Origin: Paragordius varius
Taxonomy: Eukaryota; Nematomorpha
Length of the DNA stretch: 64,000 bases
Direction: 5' to 3'
NCBI GenBank assembly: GCA_964247055.1
Contig: OZ176053.1
Span: forward strand, 1,984,001-2,048,000
How positions within the stretch are numbered: the stretch's first letter is position 1; each line of letters opens with the position of its first letter. The translations under genes and the position numbers were made by a program. Positions 34,401 to 46,569 of the stretch are shown in pieces. The notes beneath the pieces were generated by a model. The model did not search any database and was not told where the DNA came from. It worked only from the letters and a program-made list of their open reading frames with translations.

Positions 34401-36252
34401 CCCAGATACCCCTGTTCCATTTGCAGTAAGGAAGTACGTTCAAATTCCATTAAATGCATATCATGTCAATTGTGGGTACACAAAAAGTGCTCTAAAATAA
34501 AAGACAAGTTAACAAATGTAATAAATTTTAAATGCTTAAATTGCTTAGACCCAAACAATAATAATTTTAATCGACCAAAGCTACTTAACATTGATGGACA
34601 TGACATCGAATTGGTTGACTCTTTCGTATACCTAGGAGATGTCATATCATCTCAGGGAAGCCCACAAAAGGCTATCAAAAGAAGAATACATCAAGGTTGG
34701 ATAAAATATAATCAATTAAAATATGTTTTCCAAAACAAAAATGTTAACAATCGTAATAAATGGTATCTTTACAAGGCAGGAATAAGACCTGCTCTTACCT
34801 ATGGTTCTGAAACCTGGGCATTAAACAAAACAAATCAAACAAAACTCCTAACCAGTGAGAATCGAATACTCAAAAGCTGCTTTCGTACACCAGAAATACC
34901 AATTTTCATTAAAGAAAACGATAAAATCGATTATATAATTCAAACAAACAGATTGCGTCTCTACGGTCATACTCAGAGAAGAGACGCCACCCATCCTTTA
35001 AAAACTGTTGATAACATTAATGTTGATGGCAATAGAAGAAAGGGACGACCACTCTTTTCTTATAATGATAATATAAAAATGGACTTGAATCAACGCAGCC
35101 TTTCCACAGAACAATGTAAAGATCGTAATTTATGGAGGAAACTACTTCGTGGATACAAAACTCTGAATATGGAGTCCTAAAATTATCCATCCATATAAGA
35201 ATGTTAAAATAATTTCATATAAAACATGTTTATGTATTCACGGGTATTATATTTTAATAAATTATTTTTGTAAATTATTATTACTGCTAATAATACAGTA
35301 AAAATTGAAATAACAAAACGTAAAAATATAGACCATTTTTTATCTAATAATAAAGTGTTTAGTATATATTACCAACACAATCAGTTCTATATTTTACAAT
35401 TGTAACTAAATAGCTTATAAAGCAAATATCAAGTTTTAAAAAAATATGGTTGTCTTTTAATAAAAATATTTTTTTTATATTTTTACGTTTTGTCCATATA
35501 ATATCATTTTAATTGTAGATATTAAGGAGTAGTTTTATTTTTTGATATTCATCAATCAATATATTAATAAAGTGGGAAAAATAAATTTTGATGGATATAT
35601 AAATTTTGAAAATTGCCTTTGGTTTCGGTTCCGGTTCCTCATATTGATATAAAGCGGTTCTAAAGAATTATTTTTCAAAATAAATCGTTTTGGCTTAATT
35701 AATAGTCATGAAATTCAATTTTATAGATATTTTTATTCAATATTCCTTAACTTTAAAAAATAATCGGCTTATTAATGCGATAAAAATATTTTTAGCAAAA
35801 TAAAATTTGAATAATTTTGTTTATATTTGAATAAAATGCATTCTAGCCAATTTTTACTTTATATTATATAAATTAACCTTAAATGAATTTGTATTTGCAA
35901 AAACGGTTTAAGTACCGATCCCTGATAATCAATATTTTATTAAATGGTTTTCTTTCAATGTAAATTGATTATAAATAAATGTAAATAGTATCTTTTTTAA
36001 ACAAAATTGTCAAATTATTATCCATTAAACAATATTAGTATGAATTTTTAATTATGGTATATTTGCTAAAATTAGTTATATTTTTATGTAATTCACTAAA
36101 ATTTATCTTGATGGTTTTTGTAAAATGTTTTAATTTTCAGGCGATTAGCTAAGCATGATGCCAACTCTGACAAGGATGAAAGGAAGTGGCGAACAGTCGA
36201 AAATATGTCCCAAGAGGCATCCATTTATCGAAAAATGTTATATGAGCAATAA
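28417..36252 (+). CDS. nft-1: NitFhit fusion: nitrilase-like amidase joined to FHIT dinucleoside triphosphate hydrolase
   Basis: Nine exons: 28417-28527, 28551-28706, 28729-28926, 29031-29224, 30455-30644, 31374-31451, 32881-33124, 33976-34099, 36141-36252; total 1407 nt (468 aa). The Nit half has its triad: Glu43 (LPECFDF), Lys115 (YNKIHLFD), Cys156 (CYDIRFP). Known Nit1 is an amidase for deaminated glutathione. The FHIT half (~310-468) has FPFGPKNSI, LSYAFVNRCPLLPGH and QDGAAAGRT; FHIT cleaves Ap3A. Its HIT triad reads QVHIH (409-413): first His replaced by Gln, nucleophile His411 and His413 kept. RFPE of Nit reads RFPI. Fusion is typical of invertebrates. Introns 1 and 2 are 23 and 22 nt. 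Exon 4 starts without an AG (see findings). AATAAA at 36259-36264. Confidence 0.93.
29174..29830 (+). repeat. Tandem array built from the 3' end and splice donor of NitFhit exon 4
   Basis: The exon end (AATCAATGTTACGTTATTTC ... GAAAAAAGGTAAA) recurs at about 29412 and 29770, alternating with a more diverged unit (GTTATATCAACTTAGTG) at about 29303, 29541 and 29645. This gives roughly three dimers of ~240 bp running into intron 4. Only the first unit keeps the open frame used by the gene. Confidence 0.85.
30708..30854. mobile_element. Family A MITE, 147 bp, in NitFhit intron 5
   Basis: Starts CAGCATGCATTTTAATGG and ends CTATTAAAATGCATACTG with TA on both sides; ~42 bp imperfect inverted ends. 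Same termini as the foldback at 15052. Confidence 0.85.
30966..31215. mobile_element. MITE family C, degenerate copy in NitFhit intron 5
   Basis: ATATACCATTTAAAGTTAGA at the left, TGAATAACTGTAAATGGTAT at the right, AAATTATGCCATAAAGATAT core. The iterons have decayed. Confidence 0.75.
32527..32821. mobile_element. MITE family E, near full-length, in NitFhit intron 6
   Basis: Ends GTAAAAATTGAAATAACG / CAATTTTTATTGT with GGACAAAACGTAAAAATA and its complement ATTACGTTTTGTCCGTATA inside. Confidence 0.75.
33220..33506. mobile_element. hAT-like non-autonomous element (family F) in NitFhit intron 7
   Basis: Starts CAGGGGTGTCCAGCGTGCGG and ends TTGGACATTCCTG, the inverted CAGGGGTGTCCAA-type terminus of hAT elements. 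No matching 8-bp duplication was found. Confidence 0.7.
34205..35180 (+). mobile_element. 5'-truncated non-LTR retrotransposon (LINE), 3' portion of the reverse transcriptase ORF
   Basis: Translation gives the reverse transcriptase catalytic block MLFADDLVITT (FADD form of YADD) near 34250, then after two adjacent stops a 267-codon ORF (34377-35180). That ORF has a Cys/His finger (CSICSKEV...CISCQLWVHKKCS...FKCLNC), VDSFVYLGDVIS, IRPALTYGSETWAL and RLRLYGH, the usual order of the C-terminal half of many LINE polymerases. The finger sits between the FADD block and the thumb, as in some animal LINE lineages. It is in the sense orientation in intron 8 of NitFhit; the 5' two thirds and the endonuclease are missing. 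Confidence 0.85.
35296..35517. mobile_element. MITE family E copy
   Basis: TA then CAGTAAAAATTGAAATAACA; ends TTACGTTTTGTCCATATAAT...AATTGTA. Immediately downstream of the LINE fragment. Confidence 0.7.
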
Positions 36253-36258
36253 TTATTC

Positions 36259-36264
36259 AATAAA
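36259..36264 (+). terminator. NitFhit polyadenylation signal
   Basis: AATAAA seven nt after the NitFhit stop, in the 71 bp gap to the coiled-coil ORF. Confidence 0.6.
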
Positions 36265-36323
36265 TGAAACTATAAACATGTGTTCGATATTAAATCGTCT
36301 GCTTCTAATATCCTAAAACGAAT

Positions 36324-36781
36324 ATGGATGATTTCAATGATGTTTATGAAAAATATGGTATTATAATTACACCCAGTGATGCAGATATATTACCCAAATT
36401 GGAAAATCTCAACTGTTTGGATAATAAAGTAAGCTTTAACATGTTAACAAAATGATTGCTAACCAAGAAAAAGTTTTGGAAGGCCAAGTATCCAAACTTA
36501 AGCAGTGTCAACTACAGATTAACATTGAAAAAACTAAAATTAGTTTAACTGAATCTAAAATACGTGATTTAACAACAAGTTACATTTATTTGATTTTATG
36601 TGTAAAATTTTAGAATTGCAAAAATTAATCAAAAATCGAGTATATCTTTGCAGTGCAAAAGAGAAATTAGAAGATAACAAAAAAGTTATAGACGAGATGA
36701 TAGATCAAATGAGTATTTTTATATTGCACAATAATTTTCTTCTTCTCTCATATAGATGTTATTTGCAGCACCAAAGTTTGA
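36324..36781 (+). CDS. Small coiled-coil protein, unrecognised
   Basis: Proposed exons 36324-36428, 36452-36578, 36614-36712, 36756-36781 give ~118 residues. The N-terminus is acidic (MDDFNDVYEKYG); from about residue 36 it is Gln/Lys/Glu/Leu-rich and heptad-like (LEGQVSKLKQCQLQ, KLQKLIKNR, KEKLEDNKKVIDEMIDQM). Introns 2 and 3 are GT-AG and short (35 and 43 nt). The first proposed intron (23 nt) starts GTAAG but ends in AA, so the true start may instead be the ATG at 36452. The gene starts 71 bp after the NitFhit stop, an operon-like spacing, but no AG acceptor lies between. Its last codons overlap the antisense last exon of the kinesin gene. No family recognised; a small subunit of a coiled-coil complex is possible. 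Confidence 0.5.
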
Positions 36782-39700
36782 ATTTTTGATATTTTTCAAC
36801 CTTAATCTTGTAATCAATCTACATAAACAGATTAAATAAACAATGGATACCTGAGGAATGAGTTTGTATAAGGTTTGTGAGATCGATTTCTTTCTTTCTT
36901 TGTCGACAATATTGTCTTGCGTATTTGGTGGTTTTTTGGTCAAAAGAGTTTCATAAATATTATTTGACGGTTGTTTTTTGTGAACGACTGAATATATAAC
37001 TTCGGTTTGATGGGCTATTTGATTGATTGTTTCATCCAATGCTTTATTTTTATTGCTACTTGACTCATAACCACTGCTTCCATTTTCTTTACCATTAACA
37101 TGATTTATTGAAAAGGATGATAAATCTAAACTATTTTCCGTTTCCACCATAGAAACTATCCGTTTCACGGGCGTTAAATGGTTCCTTTTATTATTGATAT
37201 CTTGGTTATTTTCATATCTTTTCAAATTTATATTTAAGGGTTCATCATGGGGTAGAAAGTTTTTGTCCAACTCCCTATTGGCGTTATGATGTGAAAATAT
37301 TTTTTGTTCATATAAATCATTACTGATCAAATTATGCTGAAAATTATTTGAGTTACTCCGGAAATGATTTTTGGGTTTTGTTTCATTTGAATTGTATATT
37401 TCCACAAACGGATCAACTTTCATAATGGGTTTCGTTGAATTATTGGCAAATGTGTTAGAATTTTTCTCCATATCCTTTTGATTGGCCGAGGTCGTTATCG
37501 TTCTTTTCAGATACGGGACATCCACGAATGACATATTAAAATCGGTCATATCATCACACAAACTACTCTTAAATATTTTCTCAAGGTCCGATAATTTATT
37601 AGCAACTGGTTTTCCCATTTTTTCATCATTTACTGGTTTTTTCTTGAGGTACGGGACATCCACGAACGATAAGTTGAAATCTGTCATATTTTCGTCATAA
37701 TTTTCGTTTTGGATAATTTTTTCAAAATTTTCATATTTCTGAAGCATTTTATTTATGTTTTCCCCAATATTTTGCAATTCATCAATTTCGCTATCAATAT
37801 CGCTTTTTTTGTATTGGTAATGGATGGGAGATAATTTACATTTTGTTTCATGCACACTATTGGTGTTTTTCATTTGGTTGGGAGGATCACAGAATTTATT
37901 GGATGATCCCACGGACACAGGTTTGGAATACGGTCCATCGACCCATGTTTCTTTATCACTCGTATCAACATTTTCATCCCAATCCAAAGATTTATTGTGC
38001 CTAACATACTTCTTATAATGCTTGCGATTCAAACTACTGTAGAGGGGAAAGTAGGTTTCATTGCTATCCCCAAATGTCAATTTACCATTTTCACTGTCAT
38101 TTTTTATAGAAAACTTTCGTGAACGCATAGTAGGTGACAGTGATATACTGGGGGACGGACCTCTTTCTACAAATCCCAAACGCCGTTTATGCAATGAAGC
38201 ATCAATGAGCGGAGCTTTTCCTGGTTTTAGTATAAGTTTGGCTTGGTAACCGTGTTCATTCAACCTTAAATGATGGGCCTTATGATTATTGTTGCCTTTG
38301 TTGGATATTGATAAAATTGATTCTTGACTGGCATACAGTGCGTTAGGTCCATTTCTTTTGCTTGCACCTCTTTTCCTAACCAAATAGGGTGATTTCGAAT
38401 CAGAACTATGGTTGCTATACGCATTAGCGGTTTTGTTCTGATTGAAAGTCATGTCATCTATCGTATCCTCCACGATTTGAGGTAAATGTGAAGGCGTTTT
38501 TTCATTTTGTAAACTCGTCGAATGAAACCCTTTGACAAAAGAAGTAATGGTTTCAAACATAACATAATTTTCGTAATAGTGTTCATCGGCATCTGAGATT
38601 TCATGCAATACTTTGATGGTTTTAAATTTAAAATTTGGATTATGTTTGATTTGACTTTTTAATCTATATACATTATTAAATATTTAGGATACCTTTCTAT
38701 CACATCATTAATTGTATTGGTTATGGGTGATTTTAAACTGCATATCAATATATTACCTATAAAATGTAATATAAAATTGAATTTATACCTGTGGTTTCTG
38801 CGTTTTTTATTTGAACATCATATAATATATCCTTTGAGTTATGATCTAATATATATATTCATATGTGTAGAAATATATATAGTTTTATCCATTTTTTAAT
38901 TATGTACCGTTAACATATCATAAAAAGGATAAGTGAAACTATAATAAACTTACTTTTACATGTGAAATCTTGTAACAACAATTTGGTTATAATGGCATAT
39001 TGATTTTCATCCGTAATTTTCATATCATATAATTCATTCAAATCTATTCCATAACAAAACAGTTTTATTTATTATAATAATAATTATTTGAAAAATTATT
39101 AATTTTTACCATCTGTTAAAGGATTTAAACTTTTTTTGATTCGAATTTCATAGTTTGGAATTTGTATATGTTGTTCGTTTTTTTCTGTTTTTCGATTTTT
39201 TAAACCATCAGCTACCTTTGAAAGCCAAAATAAAAGGCCTGGCAATAGGCCAATATCATGGTAAGACCCCGGGGCACCATAAACACTTTGATTGTGATCT
39301 AATAAAAATATTTATTGAATATAAGTATTATTTGAAGATACACAATACACGGTTAAAAATAATCATTAATCATAAAATTATTGAAGGTGTTATCATTTTA
39401 TCTATTAACTACTGTGCATACTGGCCCACTTTTCCGATTTTTATATATGGTCCTGTTTTTTGGTTATGTATAACCGTTTAAAGTTAACATATTGTTTATT
39501 TATGAAACCTTTATAATGAGCCAAAATTATGAAAGAAAATTAAATTTAATCTTTTTTTAATAATTTGTTCAAAATTCTGCCGAATATTGATAATAATCAT
39601 TTTATATTATTTATAAAATATATTGATTGAATTTTATTTTTTATATTTTTTTTCTCAAAATCAATAACAAGCGATGAAGGGAGAGGGATTACCTAAACAC

Positions 39701-42700
39701 AAAATAAAAAATATTAAATCTATTTGTGATATAACCTTCAAAATTTGGACCAATCAATAATATTATCGATGATTGACCCACGAAAGCATCAAGCAATAAA
39801 TCTTCCAATAAGGCTAAAGTATTTTCCGTCTAAATAGCAATATACATATTAAAATATTGATTCCCGGAGTAATAATAATTTTATGCTCTATAAATATGAG
39901 AGTTAATTAAAGGTTTCATCAAATGAAAAATATAGTAGCACTAAGCAAGTTAAAACGCCGGTTTATGAATCATATATGCGGGAAAAATAAAACACCAATG
40001 CCTATATATATATATAACGTATTATTTGAAAAAACGGACAATAAAATGATCCACATATGTGGATTATTTCGAAACACTATTAATAGCTATGATCTCAAGC
40101 ATTTTAAAACGCTGCATTCATACTAATATATGGTATACTTGGGGGAAAAATAAATTCAAAAAATTATTTTTGTGGACTATTTTTTTTTGAAAAAAATGGC
40201 ATAATACGGGGGGGCGGTTAAAAAGAGGACCTAAATTAAAAAAGCGAACGACTATGTTCGGCGCAATCGAAAATAAGTAAAAAAAGTCATATTTGAAATC
40301 AAATGGTCGAAACACGTTTTCCGGAAAATTGTCTCAAAGACACGATTTTTGTGGACTTGTGTTTTAAAAAACCCGTTTTTTACACGGGGTGAGCCCGAAC
40401 TGGAGGCTTAATTCAAAAAAGAGGCGAAGCTATTGTCGAGGCATTCATTAATGATTATATTTTTCCGACATTTGGATTTGAATGGGGCTACCGGTTTTCA
40501 GGAAACAGTCACAAAGCCAGCATTTTCCATTTTTATAAATATATAGATTAATAAAAAATTAATTTTAAATTGTATAAGACAGTTTTTTATAATCCACAAT
40601 TTTAACTGTACTTATTTTTTTAGAAAATATATTAATTTGTTAATCTGTGCTAATAATAACAATAGGTACAGCACACTTACTTAAAAGGACATTAACCAAT
40701 AAAAAAAACCTTATATAATTAATAAATATATATGTAATAGTGATAATTTTTTCATCAAAATTTTAATATGCATATACAAATCATGTATGAGAATGTTTAA
40801 TCTCTTTATATGTTATATATAATTGTTAGTGGGGTTTTGTTAAAGATATTGATCTCCAATGTGCTTAATAAAGCCATTAAATCGACAATTGCTTAAAATA
40901 CATTCCATCCAGATATGAAAGAAAAATATAACTTTTAAATCTAATTAAACGAAGGAAAAATATTGTATGATATTTATTGCATCTATACACTCTCAATAAC
41001 TAATTATCTTAATGTGCATATAACTTAGAATTAGGCATTATCTGTATTTTTTGAAAAAAAAATCATTGACTTTTTGCTATAATGCATAAAGGATCATTCA
41101 CAAAGTAATGATATAATGATAATTATTTCATTTAAATCCATTAAATAATTTTGCTATGATCCGAAAACTATAAATTAAAAGCCAACTTTTGCTCTTAAAA
41201 ACAGTAAGGTATGGGGTTATATAACATAGAATAGCATAATTAAACGTTTCTTTTACTTTTACATTGGGGTTTTTTTTATTATATAAACGGAACGAACGAA
41301 ATAATAAACTATACGTTACCGTTTTAGCATCTAAATATTATGAAGCAAAAATTATCTTGGAGACAATCGCTTTTATAACAAATTAGCGAATTATTAAAGC
41401 ATGATATTATAATGAAGTGGTTAATACTAACTTCAGAAAAATATCTTTTGTTAAGAATCACAGTTTTTAATAAAATAATTATATTCCCACATGCATTTTA
41501 TCAATATATATATATATATATATATGAATTTATAAAAAATCTGGGAAAAAATCCCCCAAACCTCCAATATATATATGGTTGATAATCATAAAAAGTTTTA
41601 TAAATCTTGTTGCACATAATCTGAAAACTAAATAATGATATAAAAAATGCGAAATATATTTAATGGCTAATTGGTCTCTGTGGGCAATCGAAAAAAAAAA
41701 TGTTTTTTATTGTATCATCATTTACTAGTATACCTCCCCCAATACAAATTTTATCGTTTTTTTTCCATTAGTTATACTTAGTTGGTATCCAAAATGATAA
41801 ATTATACTAACAATTTTTTTCGCTATTTAGCTAGGCTTATTTTTTTCATTTTTCAAATTCCAATCTCCAATTTTCGATTTGTGATCATCGAGAGAGATAA
41901 AAAAGAGTTTATACTTTTATCTTGATTATTACTTGAGTTTTTAGTGAGCTAAGAATACAAAAAATTACTTTTGACTTATGTGTGTATAACTGATTGATTA
42001 ATATAAAAACTGGTTTATTTAACAAAAAAATAGGGTTGGAAAATAATTCATCTACCCTTTAATAAGGCAAAGTGTTGCGCAATCTATGTTACAATGATAA
42101 TGCTTTAAGCTAACTTCAAGGTTGGAAATTATTATCATTTTTAAAATTTTAAGTGTACTTTTTCGTTGACAAATTAAACAATTTTTAAATTTAAATCTTA
42201 TTTAAATATTATTAAAATATTTAATTATAACAGTAATAAAAGATGACAAAACAAATCAAATATTTGTTTTTTTTGCTGGAAAAGTATTTATAAATTTCTA
42301 TTCTAATTTCGATGAGTATTGAAAACACTCAATTTCAATTCAGGAGATATCAAATTACATAAGAGAGTTTTAAAGTGAACCTTTAACTCTTTCAGTTGTT
42401 TTATAATTATAAATAATTAAAATTTAACCATTATATTATATTTATTTAATAAAATGGTTTTATAATATGATTGCAATATTGCATACTTTAGGCAGTTCAA
42501 ATCAATTATTTTAATTTAATTTAATCCTTACAACAAATAAATAAAAGCATGTATAATATTAATATCGGAAAGATATAGATATCAATATCTTTTTACGATG
42601 AAAAAACCATTAATAACGTTGAATGACCAATCATATATAAAGTTCAACTTTTATAATGAAATTGTAATAAAATTTTGGGTGATACTTTATCAAAAATGGG

Positions 42701-44091
42701 CAATTACAACTTATTATACTGGAGTTTTCTTAATAAAAATACTACCTAGAGATTATTGTTTCAAAAATATATAATTTGCTTATAATTAACACTTGCAACA
42801 CATTCATTTCAGCCCTTCGATTCAAATTGGTAGTTAGATACTCCTATGCTATAAAAATTTGGTAGGAATTGAAACCATGGCATATGTTTGCACTTATATG
42901 ACATAAAATAATATGGAAAAAATATTCTAAAATATTAGATATTTCTTATTCTAAGGTAAAACCCAAAGGTAAAAATTTGGTCGACCTGATATGTGTGCAT
43001 TAGCTAAATTTAAAAATAATACAAAATAAACCACGTTTTCTGTTCAAGTGATATAAATAATAAATTAGCTTAATTTTAGCTCCAAATTCAAATAAATACG
43101 ATATTTTGCAAAAATGGCGTAAAATAAAAATGCCGACGAAGTATTTGATATGGAACTTTTTTAAAAGAAAATTATTTGGCTTATTTAAGCATAAATTTGA
43201 ATTGGGACCGTTTCGTTCAAAATTTTGAAAAAATAGTAAAGATAGTTTGGGAGTAAATAGAAACCCCAATTCGAATCAAAGTGTTTAAAAAGGTGATTAA
43301 ATTTACTTAATTTCAAATTTTTTATCAAATTATAATGCATATATATTACCAAAACACAATCTGGGGCAAAGACTTGGTCATACGTATAACACTTGGATCT
43401 GTTTGGTGAATTAGGCAGTAGTAAGGATTGGAAATGTTGTTTATTTTTATTGAGTGAAGAAGCTATTTCAGGAGTCAGTTGTTGAGTAGCGCCCGTATTT
43501 ATAGTTAAGGGTTTAAAAGAAATTTGTTTTTCAGTAAAGTATGATATACATCTATTTCGTCCACCCAAATTGTGATGTAATTGGGCATATATTTGAACCT
43601 AAAAGTTTTTTAAAGGATAAAATTGATTATTAAAAATATTTTCCGTAATATGGAGTAATATGGATGAATTCATGAAAATGATATAAAAACTAAAGTAGTC
43701 CAAAAATTTACGGTTTATAACTTTTGTTAAATCAAAAGACGTATGACTTTCAACAAAATTGTGAATTATATATAAATTTTAATCCGTTCCATACTTAGAC
43801 TTTACCATATATAAAGTTATAATAGTCAACAACATAATAAACCATATAAAAGTATCTTATAGCGGGTGAGGGGGCGTTCCCACGATTTAATTTAAAATTA
43901 GAAAAAAAATATATTTTCTTAAAAAAAATATAAAATTTTTAAAAAAATATATAAACTTTGGTCGGGTTTTCTCCTTGATTCAAACTGTTTTGAGTATCCG
44001 CAGTTGATGGAATAGATAATTTCTGAATAATGTCATATATAAAGGTTGGAATTGGGATAGAAAATATTGGAGGTGTTTCCGATGAAGTCAT
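36759..44091 (-). CDS. VAB-8 / KIF26-like atypical kinesin
   Basis: Nine exons: 44091-43957, 43598-43350, 39829-39736, 39298-39110, 39043-38954, 38845-38789, 38756-38693, 38663-36851, 36818-36759; 2751 nt (916 aa), phases consistent. The first ~370 residues follow a kinesin motor: VQIYAQLHH strand, YTYDQVFAPD, an Ala/Leu-rich helix, GLLPGLLFWL, and TIKVLHEISDADEHYYENY. The P-loop position reads LLIGPNFEDHN, lacking GxxxxGKT, as in the divergent motors of VAB-8/KIF26, so ATP-driven motility is doubtful. The large exon 8 is Ser/Asn-rich and holds ETWVDGP and GSSGYES, which I recall from KIF26/VAB-8 tails, plus a repeated MTDFNxSFVDVPYLK. VAB-8 guides posterior cell and axon migration; KIF26 acts in axon and epithelial signalling. 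The last three introns are 32, 29 and 32 nt. Assignment to this family is inferred from motifs. Confidence 0.75.
40135..40547 (-). mobile_element. Helitron-like 5' fragment in the kinesin intron 3
   Basis: On the minus strand it starts TCTATATATTTATAAAAATG after A, then follows the 24.6 kb copy (GCTGGCTTTGTGA, AATGCCTCGACAATAG) and stops about 410 bp in, before the 3' hairpin. Confidence 0.65.
42789..43303. mobile_element. Family D element, copy 1 (~510 bp)
   Basis: CCTTCGATTCAAATTGG at one end and ACCCCAATTCGAATCAAAG at the other, with GGTAAAAATTTGG and TATTTTGCAAAAATGGCG inside. In kinesin intron 2, ending ~47 bp from exon 2. Confidence 0.75.
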
Positions 44092-45947
44092 GTTGTTTTT
44101 TCGTGAATCGTTTTACTCAAAAGAACATTTTAAAAAACATAAACTAAAAAATATTTTAAATCCATATTTCCAATAAATCCAAGTATAAATAAAATAAGAT
44201 TAATAAATAAAAAAAGCCTGGATAAATGCCGATAAAAATTAAAAATGAATGTGATACACTAAAAAGGAAGAAATCAAATAAAAATATTTATATAAAGATA
44301 TAATTTATGTAATTTACTTTTGATATTGTTATGTTTTATCTCTAACATAGTGGCTATTGGCCTTTAATAATAATGATTTACAAAGGAGAGGGGGGAAGCG
44401 AAGATGTTTTCTAATTATACTTTAATTTATATTTTTTATTTTCAAAAATTATCATTTCTTACAAAAGTGTAAACATTAGTAATAATATTTAATAATGCTA
44501 CGTAATCATCTATAAATTATATAAAATAAAATGCTATTTCGCAAATTTAATTTTAAGTTATAAATTAAAATTATGTTAATGTTTTATATAATGATTAAAA
44601 TGGATTATAACTAAATCCACACAAAAATAAATTATTGTATATTAAAAAATTTTATTGCCTAAATAATATTTAATATATTTATTCTCATCTATCATATGTT
44701 TCAAATTTTCTGAAAGTAAAATTCCCATGTTTTATTATACCTTATGGCACCGATATTCCTGAAATTGATATATAATTACAATAGGATATGGCATAAAATA
44801 AAGTTAGTCCAAAATTAAATTAATATAATTAATGTTAAATATGGAAAAATATTTAATTTCACGCATTGGTTGTTTTATTCCATACACTTCGATACAAAGA
44901 AAGATTTTTTCTTGAACTGCATAATCAAAACAATGTTTCAAATAAATTTTGTCTTTTTATCTGTATTTTTTCTCAGAAAGAAATAATTAGGTTTAGCATA
45001 AATATAAAGGAAAAAAGGCCATATAAAATTTATACCTTTGACCTGAATTTATTCCAGATTTTAGCGTTTTTATTTATATCTTTTTTTGTTTTCAATGTTA
45101 ACACAGCAATATGAAAATATAGTTATCTCTCTTCTATTTTTACAATATTAGTGTGAATCCTATCCTGAAAATTTTATATTTCTGCACTGGAAAAATGTGT
45201 TCAAAATAATTTTTTTAGTTTTTTTAAAAAAAACGTGTAAAAATTTTTTTAATGACGTTAAAAAGTGTTTACTGCATAATAAATTTAATATTGGATCTTT
45301 TTATTTTTCAAATATACTATTTATAATTTTATCATCTTGAATTATTTTTTAATTATAAGAGACTACTATGAATATATATGAATAAATTTGAAACAAATGC
45401 TCATATACATCTTCATTAGATGATATTATTACATTTTCTATAATAAGTAATTTTTGATGTTTTGGCAAAAGGTAAAATTATATTTTATTCTTAATAAAAA
45501 AATAACTTAAGTGGAAGTACATAAAATTAATTGTTATCAACAAATTTCTTTAACGTATTAAGAAACGGCTGTGTTATATATATTATTACTAAATACAATT
45601 TGCCTCTATATCATCACCTGTTTAATATTAAAATTAATAATTTTTTTTTCTTTTGACGTTGTTGCTAAAATTTACGGAATTTGCATATTTTTGCATAATT
45701 ACTTTTATATATGTTATGGACATTTGCTTGCTTCAAATGACTTAATTGTAATTACGTTAAATTTAATTAATTTTTTTTGCATCGAATTCTATCAAAGGTG
45801 TGATTTATGGAATAAAATAATAATTTTAAGAAAAATATTTCGCGTTAGAATGGGTAAAAATAAAACTGAGAGATAAATATTAAATCAAACTTTTTAAAGT
45901 GTTATCACATAAATATAGATGGGGTGTTTTTCTAGGGTTTAAATTTT

Positions 45948-46462
45948 ACATATTAACACTTGGATACAACACATTCATTTTAGTCTTTCGATTCAAATTG
46001 GGGTCCTTAAAAAATATGGAAGGAATCGAAGCCATGGCAAAGTTTTGCACTTATATAACATTAATAAACCGAAATATATAACTTATATTACTTATTTTAA
46101 GCTAAAACCGAAAGGTAAAAAGTGCAATGGTAAAATTGAAAAAAAATACAAAATCCGCTTTTTATATTTCTTTTAACGTTAGATGTAATTTAAATAAAAA
46201 ATTACTTTTAATTTTACCCTTAAAATTAAATAAAGACGATATTTTGTAAAAATTTTGTAAAATAAAAATGGCGTCGAAGTAGTTTGACATGTAACTTTTT
46301 TTTTCAAAACCAAATTTTATTTAGATATTTTAGCATATTAATATAATTTTTATTAGAATAGAAGAATAAAAAATATTTCCTTCAGTAATTTTTTAAAAAT
46401 CCTAACTCAAATTTAGTCTGGAGTATTTAGATACCCCAATTTAAATCGAAGTATTAATAAAA
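45948..46462. mobile_element. Family D element, copy 2
   Basis: Starts TTAACACTTGGATACAACAC, then TTTCGATTCAAATTGGGGT; ends TACCCCAATTTAAATCGAAG. Same internal order as copy 1. Confidence 0.8.
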
Positions 46463-46569
46463 TGTAGCTTTGAGACAATTTCCCGGTAAAAATATAGCTG
46501 ATTATTGAAAGTGAATTTTCTTATATTCGAGCTCGATGGAAGCGTTTTCTAAATAACCCTCTATGCTGT

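Noticed and set aside
45571-45876. 101-codon hydrophobic ORF in the 44-50 kb spacer
   Set aside because: Composition is what AT-rich DNA gives (Ile/Phe/Leu); no homology or start context.
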